From positions 62,001-126,000 of the forward strand of contig JAGAKR010000025.1 in the NCBI GenBank assembly GCA_017625535.1: a DNA stretch of 64,000 nucleotides, given 5' to 3'. A model generated the notes under the pieces. The model was not told the DNA's origin. It did no database searches and worked only from the letters and a program-made list of their open reading frames with translations. Positions within the stretch are counted from its first letter, which is position 1. Every line of letters starts with the position of its first letter. Below are positions 43,306-52,763 of the stretch, in pieces. The position numbers and the translations under genes are program-made. This DNA is from Bacteroidales bacterium. Lineage in GTDB: Bacteria; Bacteroidota; Bacteroidia; Bacteroidales; UBA932.

Positions 43306-46300
43306 TTAGACATTATCCTTTCCGTGGCAGTTCTTATATTTCTTGCCACTACCGCAAGGACAAGGATCATTCCTTCCAACCTTCTTCTCCACGTGTACAG
43401 GGGCATTTGATTTAGGCTCACCTCCGTTGGTAACCAAATCGTTGCGGCTTGTACGCATATTGGTAAGGTCTGTGCGTTTCTTCTGTTGCTGCTCCCTTAC
43501 CTGAATCTCATCATCTGAATGTCTGAGTGGAATGTGTGCCCTCACCATAAATGCAAGCACATCGCGGCTTATCTTCTCAAGGACACCCTTGAAGAGGTTG
43601 AAACTCTCAAACTTGTAGATGAGGAGCGGATCCTTCTGCTCGTAAGTTGCATTCTGTACAGACTGCTTGAGGTCATCCATATCGCGCAAGTGCTCTTTCC
43701 AGTACTCGTCAATCAATACAAGGGTTACAGATTTTGCCATAGCCCTGTAAAGTTCCATACCCTTGCTCTCATAGGCCTTCTTAAGGTTGATTACAAGCTG
43801 CATTATCTTTGCTCCGTCTGAGATTGGAATTGCAATGTTCTCATATGCGGCACCCTGGGTAGTGTAGATCTGCTCAATGATAGGCCAAGCCTGTTTCACC
43901 ATTACATCAGTCCTTCTGGCAATGAGTTCCTTTATAGACTCCATTACACTTGCAGAAATATCCTCTACAGAAGCCTTCTTGAAGTAAGCCTCATCAAATG
44001 AAGGCTCTATTGAGAGCTGCCTCATAAGTTCAAATGAGAAGCCGGTGAAATCGTAGTTGTCTTTGCTCTGTGCCAGGATCTCTGCATAATCCTGTATCAT
44101 ATTCTTCACATCCACCTCAATGCGCTCTCCGTAAAGGGCATTCCTTCTCCTGTTGTAGATTACCTCCCTCTGCGAGTTCATTACATCGTCGTACTCAAGG
44201 AGTCTCTTACGGATACCGAAGTTGTTCTCCTCTACCTTCTTCTGGGCACGCTCAATTGAACTTGAAAGCATTGAGTGCTGGAGCACCTCGCCCTCCTTCA
44301 TACCCATACGGTCTACCACCTTGGTAATCCTCTCTGCACCGAACAGACGCATAAGGTCATCCTCAAGCGATACATAGAAGGTAGATGAACCAGGGTCTCC
44401 CTGACGTCCCGACCTACCTCTCAACTGGCGGTCAACACGGCGGCTGTCGTGTCTCTCAGTACCTATGATTGCAAGTCCGCCTGCATCCTTCACGCCGGTT
44501 CCAAGTTTGATATCGGTACCACGGCCCGCCATATTGGTTGCAATTGTAACTGCGCCAGGCTGTCCTGCCTCAGCCACAACCTGAGCCTCTGATGCATGCT
44601 GTTTTGCATTCAATACGTTGTGCTTTATGCCCCTGAGTTTGAGCATACGGCTGAGCAGTTCTGATATCTCTACAGATGTGGTACCCACAAGTACAGGCCT
44701 TCCTGCCTTCTGGAACTCCACAATCTTCTCAATTACAGCATTGTATTTCTCTTTCTTGGTTCTGTAGATAAGGTCTTCCTCATCTTTCCTCAATACAGGC
44801 TTGTTGGTTGGGATTGTAACCACATCCAGTTTGTAGATAGACCAGAACTCGCCTGCCTCTGTCTCCGCAGTACCGGTCATACCTGCAAGCTTGTGGTACA
44901 TCCTGAAGTAGTTCTGCAGGGTGATTGTTGCAAATGTCTGTGTTGCAGCCTCCACCTTAACATTCTCCTTGGCTTCAATTGCCTGGTGCAGACCGTCCGA
45001 GTAGCGGCGTCCGTCAAGGATACGGCCTGTCTGCTCATCCACAATCTTAACCTTGTTGTCCATAATCACATACTCAACATCCTTCTCAAACATTGTGTAT
45101 GCCTTAAGCAACTGGTTGACTGTATGTACACGCTCAGATTTGAGAGCATAATCAGAAAGGATGGCATCCTTCCTTGCAAGTTTCTCCTCAGGTGTAAGTT
45201 CTTCTTTCTCAAGTTCGGAAATCTCCGCACCAACATCCGGCAACACAAAGAACTTGTTGTCATTTGTACCTTTGGCAATTAGTTCGTGACCCTTGTCTGT
45301 AAGTTCAACCGAGCGCTGTTTCTCATCAATCACAAACAGAAGGTCATCTGTAATGAGGTGCATCTGCTTGTTGTTGTCCTGCATATAGAAGTTCTCTGTG
45401 TTAAGGAGAATCTGCTTGATGCCCGGCTCACTCAGATATTTGATGAGCGGATTATATTTAGGCAATCCCTTGTATGCACGCAACAGAATCTTTCCGCCCT
45501 CTTCCTTGTCACCTGCAGCAATAAGCCTCTTTGCCTCATTGAGCAACTGGGTTACATTTGAACGCTGCTGGCTGTAGAGCCTCTCCACAAACGGCTTGAA
45601 CTCCATAAACTGCTGGTCCTCACCCTTAGGAACCGGACCTGAAATAATGAGCGGTGTTCTGGCATCATCAATGAGTACAGAGTCAACCTCATCCACAATT
45701 GCATAGTGGTGTTTCTTCTGTACAAGGTCATCAGGTGAAATGGCCATATTGTCCCTCAAGTAGTCGAAACCGAACTCATTGTTTGTACCAAAGGTAATGT
45801 CTGCACGGTATGCCTTCTTTCTGGCATCAGAGTTTGGCTGGTGTTTGTCTATACAGTCAACTTTAAGTCCGTGGAACTGGTAAAGGGGTCCCATCCACTC
45901 CGAGTCACGTTTGGAGAGGTAGTCGTTCACAGTTACCACGTGCACACCTTTTCCTGCCAATGCATTCAGGAATACAGGAAGGGTAGCCACAAGTGTCTTA
46001 CCCTCACCGGTTGCCATCTCGGCAATCTTGCCCTGATGCAGTACAATACCGCCAATCAGCTGAACCTCATAGTGAACCATATCCCAGGTTATAGGGTTTC
46101 CGCCTGCAAGCCAGGTGTTTTTCCATATTGCATAGTCGCCATCTATGGTTACAAAATCGGCCTTTGTGCTCAACTCACGGTCTGCCTCCGATGCAAGCAC
46201 CTTAATCTCCGCATTCTCCTTGAAACGTCTTGCAGTTGATCTCATAACTGCAAATGCCTCAGGCAACACCTCCATAAGAACCGCCTCAATCTGCTCGTCT

Positions 46301-46590
46301 ATCTTCTTGGTAAGCTTGTCAACCTCAGTTGCAATGCGCTCTTTTTCGTCGGGAGAAAGGGTAAGGTCCTCCAACTGCTCCCTAAGGCCCTTCTTCTTTG
46401 CCTCATCCGCTGCAATGCGGTCTGCAATAACCTTCTTTATCCTCTGGGCCTCCGCACGCAAATCATCATCAGACATCTTGTCTATCTTCTCATATGCCGC
46501 AAGAGTCTTGTTCAAAATAGGTTTGATCTCCTTCAAATCCCTGTCGGCCTTAGAGCCGAACATCTTCTTTAACAAATCTGAAAATCCCAT
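43306..46590 (-). CDS. secA: Preprotein translocase ATPase SecA
   Basis: SecA drives unfolded proteins through SecYEG. The chosen ATG (complement of 46588-46590) gives [18 protein letters not shown] and 1094 residues; upstream codons of the ORF are leader sequence. Visible motifs: [27 protein letters not shown] Walker A (MATGEGKT), a [12 protein letters not shown]alker [11 protein letters not shown] motif, and the C-terminal zinc-binding tail [14 protein letters not shown]. It is about 190 residues longer than E. coli SecA because of insertions in the N-terminal and nucleotide-binding regions, as usual in Bacteroidota. Confidence 0.97.
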   Translation of the reverse strand: MGFSDLLKKMFGSKADRDLKEIKPILNKTLAAYEKIDKMSDDDLRAEAQRIKKVIADRIAADEAKKKGLREQLEDLTLSPDEKERIATEVDKLTKKIDEQIEAVLMEVLPEAFAVMRSTARRFKENAEIKVLASEADRELSTKADFVTIDGDYAIWKNTWLAGGNPITWDMVHYEVQLIGGIVLHQGKIAEMATGEGKTLVATLPVFLNALAGKGVHVVTVNDYLSKRDSEWMGPLYQFHGLKVDCIDKHQPNSDARKKAYRADITFGTNNEFGFDYLRDNMAISPDDLVQKKHHYAIVDEVDSVLIDDARTPLIISGPVPKGEDQQFMEFKPFVERLYSQQRSNVTQLLNEAKRLIAAGDKEEGGKILLRAYKGLPKYNPLIKYLSEPGIKQILLNTENFYMQDNNKQMHLITDDLLFVIDEKQRSVELTDKGHELIAKGTNDNKFFVLPDVGAEISELEKEELTPEEKLARKDAILSDYALKSERVHTVNQLLKAYTMFEKDVEYVIMDNKVKIVDEQTGRILDGRRYSDGLHQAIEAKENVKVEAATQTFATITLQNYFRMYHKLAGMTGTAETEAGEFWSIYKLDVVTIPTNKPVLRKDEEDLIYRTKKEKYNAVIEKIVEFQKAGRPVLVGTTSVEISELLSRMLKLRGIKHNVLNAKQHASEAQVVAEAGQPGAVTIATNMAGRGTDIKLGTGVKDAGGLAIIGTERHDSRRVDRQLRGRSGRQGDPGSSTFYVSLEDDLMRLFGAERITKVVDRMGMKEGEVLQHSMLSSSIERAQKKVEENNFGIRKRLLEYDDVMNSQREVIYNRRRNALYGERIEVDVKNMIQDYAEILAQSKDNYDFTGFSFELMRQLSIEPSFDEAYFKKASVEDISASVMESIKELIARRTDVMVKQAWPIIEQIYTTQGAAYENIAIPISDGAKIMQLVINLKKAYESKGMELYRAMAKSVTLVLIDEYWKEHLRDMDDLKQSVQNATYEQKDPLLIYKFESFNLFKGVLEKISRDVLAFMVRAHIPLRHSDDEIQVREQQQKKRTDLTNMRTSRNDLVTNGGEPKSNAPVHVEKKVGRNDPCPCGSGKKYKNCHGKDNV

Positions 46591-46653
46591 ATCTGTATTT
46601 TGTCTTTTATAAATCTTCTTAAATGCCGCATACGCACACGGCCCCAATAACTT

Positions 46654-46661
46654 GCAAATAT
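46654..46661 (-). promoter_or_regulatory. -7 promoter box for secA
   Basis: The minus strand reads TATATTTG (TAnnTTTG), 63 bases before the secA ATG. It is divergent from the box at 46684-46691. Confidence 0.6.
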
Positions 46662-46683
46662 AGCAATTCTACACAATTATACC

Positions 46684-46691
46684 TAATTTTG
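46684..46691 (+). promoter_or_regulatory. -7 promoter box for mnmD
   Basis: TAATTTTG matches TAnnTTTG and lies 19 bases before the mnmD ATG. Confidence 0.6.
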
Positions 46692-46710
46692 CATTGTAAA
46701 CCAACCGGAA

Positions 46711-47586
46711 ATGCAACACACCCCAACATCCACTGCAGACGGCAGTTCCACCCTGCAACTCACGCAATTTGGAGAAACATACCACTCCCGCAACGGAGCC
46801 TACACAGAAGCAATGCACATCTACATAAAAAATGGGCTGGAGCATCTGTTTGAATCAGTTGCCAACAGGAGTTATGCTGCACCTGCAGAGACTCCTGCCG
46901 TTGGGGACACCTCGGGTCCCGACGGTTCTCCTGTACACCTGAACATCTTTGATGTGGGACTGGGAACGGGGCTCAACTGCATCCTTACCTGGGTATGGCA
47001 GCAACAACTGCGCCGGGCAGGTCTCCCCTACCCCCGCATCACATATTGTGGAATAGAAAAATACCCCATCCATACCTCTGAAATTGAACAGTTCAACTAC
47101 CCCACAATAATTGCGCAGCACACAGATTTCCCTCCCGACAAATTGTCAGAAATTTTCCACCTTATGCACAGTTGCCCGTGGGAAAAGGATGTGGAAGTGC
47201 CAAATCTTACCGATACAGAGCATCCGGCTCCCCTGCAGCACAGGGGCGCCGGATGCACCGAAGTTGACTTCATCCTGCACAAGAGTTGTGCAGACATTGC
47301 TGATTTGGGAGCAGAATACTATCGGGAAGCAGGAAGACATTCCTGGGGCGGGGATGCAAGTATCCCCTCAGTGGTGTATTATGATACATTCTCCCCTGCC
47401 ACCCAGCCTAATTTGTGGGATGAGACAATCTTCCGCAACATTGCCTCCGGCTGCACACCCGGCTCCCTGCTGGTAACCTACTGCAGCAAAGGGACCGTAA
47501 AACATGCCCTCCGCTCCGCCGGCTTCACTCTGGAGCGCCTCCCCGGCCCTCCCGGAAAAAGACATATCCTCAGGGGGAGGCTGTAA
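46711..47586 (+). CDS. mnmD: tRNA U34 methyltransferase MnmD (DUF752)
   Basis: MnmD, the free-standing equivalent of the N-terminal half of MnmC, methylates 5-aminomethyl-2-thiouridine at the tRNA wobble base using SAM. The 291-residue protein has FGETYHSRNGAYTEAMHIYI near the start (20-39), the SAM loop FDVGLGTGLN (80-89), and a C-terminal GSLLVTYCSKGTVKHALRSAGF. Family members are usually about 220-240 residues; the excess lies in a Gly/Pro/Asp-rich insert at about 54-76 and another at about 160-180. No FAD-dependent MnmC C-terminal domain is present. Confidence 0.88.
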   Translation: MQHTPTSTADGSSTLQLTQFGETYHSRNGAYTEAMHIYIKNGLEHLFESVANRSYAAPAETPAVGDTSGPDGSPVHLNIFDVGLGTGLNCILTWVWQQQLRRAGLPYPRITYCGIEKYPIHTSEIEQFNYPTIIAQHTDFPPDKLSEIFHLMHSCPWEKDVEVPNLTDTEHPAPLQHRGAGCTEVDFILHKSCADIADLGAEYYREAGRHSWGGDASIPSVVYYDTFSPATQPNLWDETIFRNIASGCTPGSLLVTYCSKGTVKHALRSAGFTLERLPGPPGKRHILRGRL

Positions 47587-47627
47587 AAAAAGAGGGTGAC
47601 CCAAAATGACATGAACCCCTCAACTTA

Positions 47628-48164
47628 TTAAAAGACTATACTGAACGTTGGCATCCACATATCGCAAAATGTCATGCGCTTTCCTATAGAAGCCTCTACC
47701 CCAAGCCTTCCGAATATCTTGAAAAAGACACCTGCCTGAGGATAGAAAAGAAATTCATTGTCCTTCAAGTGGGTAAACTCCTTCTGGCTTTTGGTCAAAT
47801 GTCTGAATTCACACCCCATCTCAACTCCCGCAAAAACTTTAAGCCATTTCAACACCGGCTGATAGTATTTTACATCTCCGTAAACAGGTATATACTGCTC
47901 CACATAACTGAATGGCTCTCCCAGCAACTCCGCATCTGTGAATCCAGCCCCCACACCCACCAGAAGCCTCTCCTTGTACACAACCCCAACCTCCGCGGTA
48001 TAGACATCATAATTTTGCACATGATCAAATTTTGCGCCATTATGAGGTGCCACATTAAGGGCAAATCTGGTTTTCCATTTTGTCTGGGCTTCAGCAGTTG
48101 TATATGTAGCCGTTACTATGGCTGCAAACGAAACTATAATCAAAAAAATGCTCTTTTTCATCAT
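47628..48164 (-). CDS. Predicted outer-membrane beta-barrel protein
   Basis: The 178-residue protein begins with a signal peptide (MMKKSIFLIIVSFAAIV, cleavage likely after AEA near 26). The mature part alternates polar and aromatic residues in short strands (YTAEVGVVYKERLLVGVGAGF, VFAGVEMGCEFRHL) and ends in a hydrophobic FSIVF, consistent with a small eight-strand barrel. I do not recognise a functional family. A -7 box at 48261-48268 lies 96 bases before the start, so it has its own promoter downstream of the ferredoxin terminator. Confidence 0.6.
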   Translation of the reverse strand: MMKKSIFLIIVSFAAIVTATYTTAEAQTKWKTRFALNVAPHNGAKFDHVQNYDVYTAEVGVVYKERLLVGVGAGFTDAELLGEPFSYVEQYIPVYGDVKYYQPVLKWLKVFAGVEMGCEFRHLTKSQKEFTHLKDNEFLFYPQAGVFFKIFGRLGVEASIGKRMTFCDMWMPTFSIVF

Positions 48165-48260
48165 TAAAAATGGATTACATTTAAATCATTGATATGCTAT
48201 GCAATAATAATAAAAATAATTCGAATAAAAAACAACACCCATAATCCCGAACGGACAACA

Positions 48261-48268
48261 CAAAAATA
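48261..48268 (-). promoter_or_regulatory. -7 promoter box for the beta-barrel gene
   Basis: The minus strand reads TATTTTTG (TAnnTTTG), within the ferredoxin-barrel gap. The structured element at 48279-48346 lies immediately upstream of it. Confidence 0.45.
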
Positions 48269-48278
48269 AACTTAATAA

Positions 48279-48346
48279 GGCATCATCAGATGCCCGGCGG
48301 AGGCCGTGTGCAACGGAAGGCCGGGAGCCGCACCCTGCGTGAGCAG
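48279..48346. other. Compact structured element of unknown class
   Basis: In an AT-rich gap, 68 GC-rich bases fold into consecutive hairpins: GGCATC-ATCA-GATGCC (48279-48294), CCCGGC with GCCGGG (48293-48298 and 48320-48325) enclosing CCGT-GTGCA-ACGG (48304-48316), and CTGC-GTGA-GCAG with a GNRA loop (48335-48346). The first two stems share two bases. It could be a small RNA, an extragenic palindrome or a protein-binding site. I could not match it to a known RNA family. Confidence 0.4.
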
Positions 48347-48347
48347 T

Positions 48348-48380
48348 AAAAAAAGAGGTCCGCCTCTAAGGCAGACCTCT
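48348..48380 (-). terminator. Intrinsic terminator after ferredoxin
   Basis: AGAGGTC (48354-48360) pairs with GACCTCT (48374-48380), and GCCT with AGGC inside it; the minus strand continues into a run of seven T residues (48348-48354). Confidence 0.85.
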
Positions 48381-48402
48381 CTGTAATTGACTTGCTTATA
48401 AA

Positions 48403-48570
48403 TTAAGCCTGAACGATAGCACCCATTGGGCAAGCGTTAGCGCAAGTACCGCAATCAGTACACATGTTAGGGTCAATCTTGTAGATATCACCTGCTGAAA
48501 TAGCACCTACTGGACACTCATCAATACAAGTACCGCAAGCTGCGCAATCCTCTGTAATTTTGTAAGCCAT
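48403..48570 (-). CDS. 2[4Fe-4S] ferredoxin
   Basis: The 55-residue protein MAYKITEDCAACGTCIDECP... has two perfect C-x2-C-x2-C-x3-C-P cluster motifs (starting at Cys 9 and Cys 37), each followed by a GAI segment. This is the classical clostridial-type ferredoxin that carries low-potential electrons, for example from pyruvate:ferredoxin oxidoreductase. Start ATG is the complement of 48568-48570; stop TAA is the complement of 48403-48405. It has its own promoter (48614-48621) and terminator, so it is a monocistronic, probably highly expressed gene. Confidence 0.95.
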   Translation of the reverse strand: MAYKITEDCAACGTCIDECPVGAISAGDIYKIDPNMCTDCGTCANACPMGAIVQA

Positions 48571-48613
48571 GACTTTAAATTTTTATTGTTTGTTAATTGT
48601 GTTTAAACCAGCG

Positions 48614-48621
48614 CAAAGATA
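48614..48621 (-). promoter_or_regulatory. -7 promoter box for ferredoxin
   Basis: The minus strand reads TATCTTTG (TAnnTTTG), with a TTTG about 20 bases farther upstream inside the 3' end of the M16 peptidase gene. Confidence 0.6.
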
Positions 48622-48633
48622 ACAACATTGTTG

Positions 48634-51567
48634 TTAGTATCCAAAAATATCTTCCAGAGAGACTCTCTCCACCTTTCCATATTTTTCAGGGGTGAGGGCT
48701 TTCATGTCAAGATCTTTCTCTGTTCCAAGGATACCTATAACATACTTCCTGTCTTTGATCACCTCTTTCTGGAAATCTATAACATCCTGAAGGGTGAATT
48801 GTTGCACCTTCTCAAACTCTGCCTTACGAGGGTCAACGCTGCAGTCAAACCCGAGTTTCTTCAAATTGAGATAGTAGTTGATCACATCAGAACCAAGAAG
48901 ACGGCGTGTCCTGTGGTATGCTACCAAATTCTCTTTTGCAATGTTGAATGCAGCCTCAGACTGCGGCATCTGGTTGATAATCTCGTCAAATGCATTTACT
49001 GCATCCATCATCTTGTCGTTCTGAGTTGCAATGAATGAGGTGAAGTAATATGTCTCACCAGCTTTTGCAGGGGATACATATCTTGCATTTGCAGAGTATG
49101 CCAGACCGCGTGCCTCACGCATCTCCTGGAATACTATAGAGTTCATTCCACCACCAAAGTACTCGTTGTACATGGTTACAATGCAGTTGTTCTGGGCTGG
49201 ATCAAACACCTCTTTTCCAGTGTTTGAATACTGGAGCATATAAATCTGTTTTGCATTGTATGGAGCAATCACAACCTTGGCCTCATCATTTACCTGCAGT
49301 TTGAAATCCTCATTCTTAGGATATTTCTTAAGTTCCGCAGGAATATTGTGGTATTTCTCTACAGTTGCAATCACATCCGCCATCTCCATAGGTCCGTAGT
49401 AGGTGATCATCTGCTCATATCCAAGTGCATTCTTTATCTCATCAAGCAGCTGCTCAGAAGTAAGCGCCTGAATCTCGCTGTTTGAAAGGACATATGTTGC
49501 AGGGTTGTTCTTGCCGTAGTTCACATACTGGGTAAGCATAGAGTAGCAAGCCCTCTGGTTGGTCTTGCTGTTTGCCCTCTGCCTGAACATGTTTGCCTTG
49601 TAGTTTGCAAGCACTGCATCATCACCTTTTGCATTTGCAATCTTGTCCTCAATGATGGCAAGTGCAGCCTCCATGTTCTCACTCAAACCGGATACACCAA
49701 TATATACCTTCTCACCTGCAACAGTTACATTTGCGTTGCAAGCAAGGTCATACAGTTCCTTTTTAATCTGGGCCGCTGTCTTTTCTGCAGTACCAAGGAA
49801 GCCGAAATAGCCTGAAGCAAAAGAGATCACTTTGTTGTCTTTTGAGCCAAAATCAATGGCAATGCTCAACTGGAAGAGGTCATTCTTCTCATTTTTCTTG
49901 TAAAGGACCTCAACGCCATTTTTGGATGTCCCTTTCTGCATATCCTTGCTGAAATCTACAAATACAGGCTCAATAGGTTTTGCAGCGGCAGCCTCTGTCT
50001 GTATCTGTGCAAGGAATGCGCTTTGCTTGTCCCTGTTGGTAAGGATTGGGGTAATCTTAGGTTTGCTTATTGCAGCGGTCTCAGGGGCCTTGCCCTGCTC
50101 TTTGTGTACACTTACATAACCCTCTGTAAGGTATTTGTTTGCCATTGCAACAACATCCTCTTTGGTAACTTTGCTCATATTGTCAAGCTCTGCAACCATA
50201 TTTGCCCAAGGAATCTCATATATGAATGAAGTTACAAACTTATCTGCCCTGTTTGAATTGCTCTCCAACGCGCTCATTTCATATTTCTTGTAGTTGTTCA
50301 CTACCGATGCAATCATACCCTCGTCAAACTCACCTTTTTTCAAAAGCTCAACCTGCTCAAGCAAAAGTGCCTGTACCTCATCAAGGCTCTGGCCCTGTTT
50401 AGGTCTTGCAGTGATTATGAAGCAGGAGTGGTCTGCAAAAATGTTGACACCGCCACCGGCTCCGCCAAGAACTTTCTGCGGCTGGTTGATGTTTACATCT
50501 ATAAGGCCTGTGCTGCCGTTGTTGAGGATGTTCTCCATTACTGTAAGGGCAGGCATATCCTCAGATTTTGCTGCAGGAAGTCTCCATGCAAGATAAAGGA
50601 ATGGTGCCTCCTGTCCCTCAAGTACAAGTTTTACAGGCTCTGTAAGCGGTTTCTCCTGTGGGAACTCAAGTTTCTTCAGGTTCTCATTAGGTTTGAAATT
50701 GCTCCAGTATTTCTCAATGGTTGCAACAAATTCGTCGGGATTAAAATCACCTGAAACACAAATTGCAATGTTGTTTGGAACATACCACTCTTTATGGTAG
50801 TTCTTTATGTTGGTGATTGAAGGGTTCTTCAGGTGCTCCTGGGTACCCAATACGCTCTGCTGGCCGTATGGGTGGTTAGGGAACAACTGTGCCAGCATTG
50901 CCTCAAGCACCCTGCGGCTGTCCTGGGTAAGTGACATGTTCTTCTCCTCATATACTGTCTCAAGCTCTGTGTGGAATCCCCTTATCACATTGTTCTCAAA
51001 GCGGTCTGCCTGAATTTTTGCCCAGGTGTCAATCTGGTTGCTTGGGATATCCTCCACATAAACTGTCTGGTCATATGAGGTGTATGCATTGGTTCCCTGA
51101 GCACCGATTGCCGCCATAAGTTTGTCATACTCGTTAGGGATGGCATATTTTGAGGCCTCGTATGAAAGGCTGTCAATCACCTTGTATGCGGCAGCCCTCT
51201 CAGCCTCATCTGTAAGGAGCCTGTATTTCTCAAACTCCTGCTCAATCTGGTCCAAAAGCGGTTTCTCAGCGGCATAATCGCTTGTACCGAACTGCTCAGA
51301 ACCTTTGAACATAAGGTGCTCAAAGTAGTGTGCAAGTCCTGTTGTCTCGCTTGGATCGTTTTTTGCACCAACCTTTACAGCAATGTATGTCTGCAGGCGC
51401 GGTTCGTCGGGATTAACGGTCATATAGATTTTGAGGCCGTTGTCAAGTGTGTAGATTTTTGTGCCCAGCGGATCACCCGGAACGGTTTCATAGGTGTACT
51501 TGCTGCCACAACTTGCGGTAAATAGTGCAATTACCGCTACAACTAATAGTTTTAACTGTGGTTTCAT
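48634..51567 (-). CDS. M16 family zinc metallopeptidase, lipoprotein
   Basis: The 977-residue protein has a lipobox (TASC, Cys 20) and is probably anchored in the envelope. The first M16 domain carries the inverted zinc motif HYFEH (80-84), with the third ligand Glu in the TVYEEKN segment near 200. The second half repeats the fold without an HxxEH, as in pitrilysin-type proteins with an active and an inactive half in one chain. Likely substrates are short unfolded peptides such as cleaved signal or targeting peptides; this is inferred from the family. The gene is monocistronic and divergent from the DUF1573 gene. Confidence 0.92.
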   Translation of the reverse strand: MKPQLKLLVVAVIALFTASCGSKYTYETVPGDPLGTKIYTLDNGLKIYMTVNPDEPRLQTYIAVKVGAKNDPSETTGLAHYFEHLMFKGSEQFGTSDYAAEKPLLDQIEQEFEKYRLLTDEAERAAAYKVIDSLSYEASKYAIPNEYDKLMAAIGAQGTNAYTSYDQTVYVEDIPSNQIDTWAKIQADRFENNVIRGFHTELETVYEEKNMSLTQDSRRVLEAMLAQLFPNHPYGQQSVLGTQEHLKNPSITNIKNYHKEWYVPNNIAICVSGDFNPDEFVATIEKYWSNFKPNENLKKLEFPQEKPLTEPVKLVLEGQEAPFLYLAWRLPAAKSEDMPALTVMENILNNGSTGLIDVNINQPQKVLGGAGGGVNIFADHSCFIITARPKQGQSLDEVQALLLEQVELLKKGEFDEGMIASVVNNYKKYEMSALESNSNRADKFVTSFIYEIPWANMVAELDNMSKVTKEDVVAMANKYLTEGYVSVHKEQGKAPETAAISKPKITPILTNRDKQSAFLAQIQTEAAAAKPIEPVFVDFSKDMQKGTSKNGVEVLYKKNEKNDLFQLSIAIDFGSKDNKVISFASGYFGFLGTAEKTAAQIKKELYDLACNANVTVAGEKVYIGVSGLSENMEAALAIIEDKIANAKGDDAVLANYKANMFRQRANSKTNQRACYSMLTQYVNYGKNNPATYVLSNSEIQALTSEQLLDEIKNALGYEQMITYYGPMEMADVIATVEKYHNIPAELKKYPKNEDFKLQVNDEAKVVIAPYNAKQIYMLQYSNTGKEVFDPAQNNCIVTMYNEYFGGGMNSIVFQEMREARGLAYSANARYVSPAKAGETYYFTSFIATQNDKMMDAVNAFDEIINQMPQSEAAFNIAKENLVAYHRTRRLLGSDVINYYLNLKKLGFDCSVDPRKAEFEKVQQFTLQDVIDFQKEVIKDRKYVIGILGTEKDLDMKALTPEKYGKVERVSLEDIFGY

Positions 51568-51592
51568 ATTTTTATGAGTTTAATTTCCATTA

Positions 51593-51600
51593 CAAAATTA
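51593..51600 (-). promoter_or_regulatory. -7 promoter box for the M16 peptidase
   Basis: The minus strand reads TAATTTTG (TAnnTTTG), 25 bases before the ATG. Confidence 0.6.
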
Positions 51601-51612
51601 GTGTTTTTGCAC

Positions 51613-51620
51613 TATCTTTG
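51613..51620 (+). promoter_or_regulatory. -7 promoter box for the DUF1573 gene
   Basis: TATCTTTG matches TAnnTTTG and lies 18 bases before the ATG at 51639. Confidence 0.6.
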
Positions 51621-51638
51621 TATGTTAAGCATCTTTAA

Positions 51639-52727
51639 ATGAGAAGAAATATTTACATATTGTTTTTGGCCCTGGCGGCACTCCTTGCAGGCGGCACATC
51701 CGCGCTGCAGGGACAAAATGTTGCCCCACAGGCCATTGAGTTCAGCAAGAAAGTGCACAACTTTGGCAAGATCTCAATAAATGACGGTGAGCAGCACTGC
51801 TCGTTCGAGTTCAGGAACACATCTGCAAAACCTGTTGTAATAAACAACATCATCTCTTCCTGCGGGTGTACAACCCCGGTATGGCCCAAAAAACCCATAA
51901 TGCCGGGTGAAGGTGGTAAGGTTGAGGTAACATACCTCAATGACCAGGGTCCGTACCCGTTTGACAAGACCCTTACCGTATACACCTCTGCCAGTACAAA
52001 GCCAATAATCCTTAGAATTACCGGCCTGGCATATGAAAATGAACGCTCCCTTAAGGAGTTGTTCCCCGCTTCCATAGGGCAGTTGGGGCTGAAGAAAGAT
52101 ATCATAAGGGGCGGACAGATAGCACAGGGAAACACCAAGAGCGGCAATTTCCAGTTGGCAAACATCTCAAACAAGAGTGTTAAGGTAACATTTGCAAATG
52201 TATCCCAGGGGCTGGTACTGAGTGTGGAACCGCAGACAATCCCGGCAGGTGAGGTTGCAAATGTAGAATACACAATAGATACCAGGGCCAAGGAGAACTG
52301 GGGGGCCACAACCTACAGCGCAGATGTATTGTGCAACGGGGCAAAGGCACCGCAGCCCCTCAAAGTTGAGTGTATGATAATAGACAATTTCTCTACCCTC
52401 ACAAAAGAGCAGAAGGCCAGAGGCTCAATGCTCCTTGCCGTAAACAGTTCATTCAACTTTGGAACCATAGCAAAAGGGAAAGGGGTAACCGCCACATTCC
52501 AATTGCGCAACACCGGGCAGAGCCCCCTTGTACTGCACAAGACAGATGCCCCTGCCAACGTGAAGATCTCCACCCCAACCACAATAAAGGCGGGGGAGAA
52601 ATTCACCCTTACAGCAACAGTTGACACCTCAGCCGGCAGCGGAGAAGAGGTATATACCATAACACTTATAACCAACTCACCAAACAGGCCCCTTGTAAAC
52701 CTGTTTGTAACAGGCAAAGTGCAATAA
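51639..52727 (+). CDS. DUF1573 secreted protein
   Basis: The 362-residue protein starts with a signal peptide (cleavage near ALQGQ, about 25). An immunoglobulin-like DUF1573 domain follows (about 32-125): IEFSKKVHNFGKI, a FEFRNTSAKPVVI strand and the conserved SSCGCTTP turn. A second, similar beta domain starts near 268 (FNFGTIAKG), and a linker domain lies between. DUF1573 proteins are abundant in Bacteroidota, mostly periplasmic, and of unknown function. A short 36-base gap to meaB and the same strand suggest co-transcription, but no functional link is known. Confidence 0.85.
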   Translation: MRRNIYILFLALAALLAGGTSALQGQNVAPQAIEFSKKVHNFGKISINDGEQHCSFEFRNTSAKPVVINNIISSCGCTTPVWPKKPIMPGEGGKVEVTYLNDQGPYPFDKTLTVYTSASTKPIILRITGLAYENERSLKELFPASIGQLGLKKDIIRGGQIAQGNTKSGNFQLANISNKSVKVTFANVSQGLVLSVEPQTIPAGEVANVEYTIDTRAKENWGATTYSADVLCNGAKAPQPLKVECMIIDNFSTLTKEQKARGSMLLAVNSSFNFGTIAKGKGVTATFQLRNTGQSPLVLHKTDAPANVKISTPTTIKAGEKFTLTATVDTSAGSGEEVYTITLITNSPNRPLVNLFVTGKVQ

Positions 52728-52763
52728 TTTTTATCCCGACAGAAACAGAAAAAATATAAAGAT

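Noticed and set aside
48301..48346. Group II intron domain V or SRP RNA remnant
   Set aside because: Some local words look similar, but the catalytic AGC triad context and the SRP GGAA-loop helix are not present in the right arrangement.
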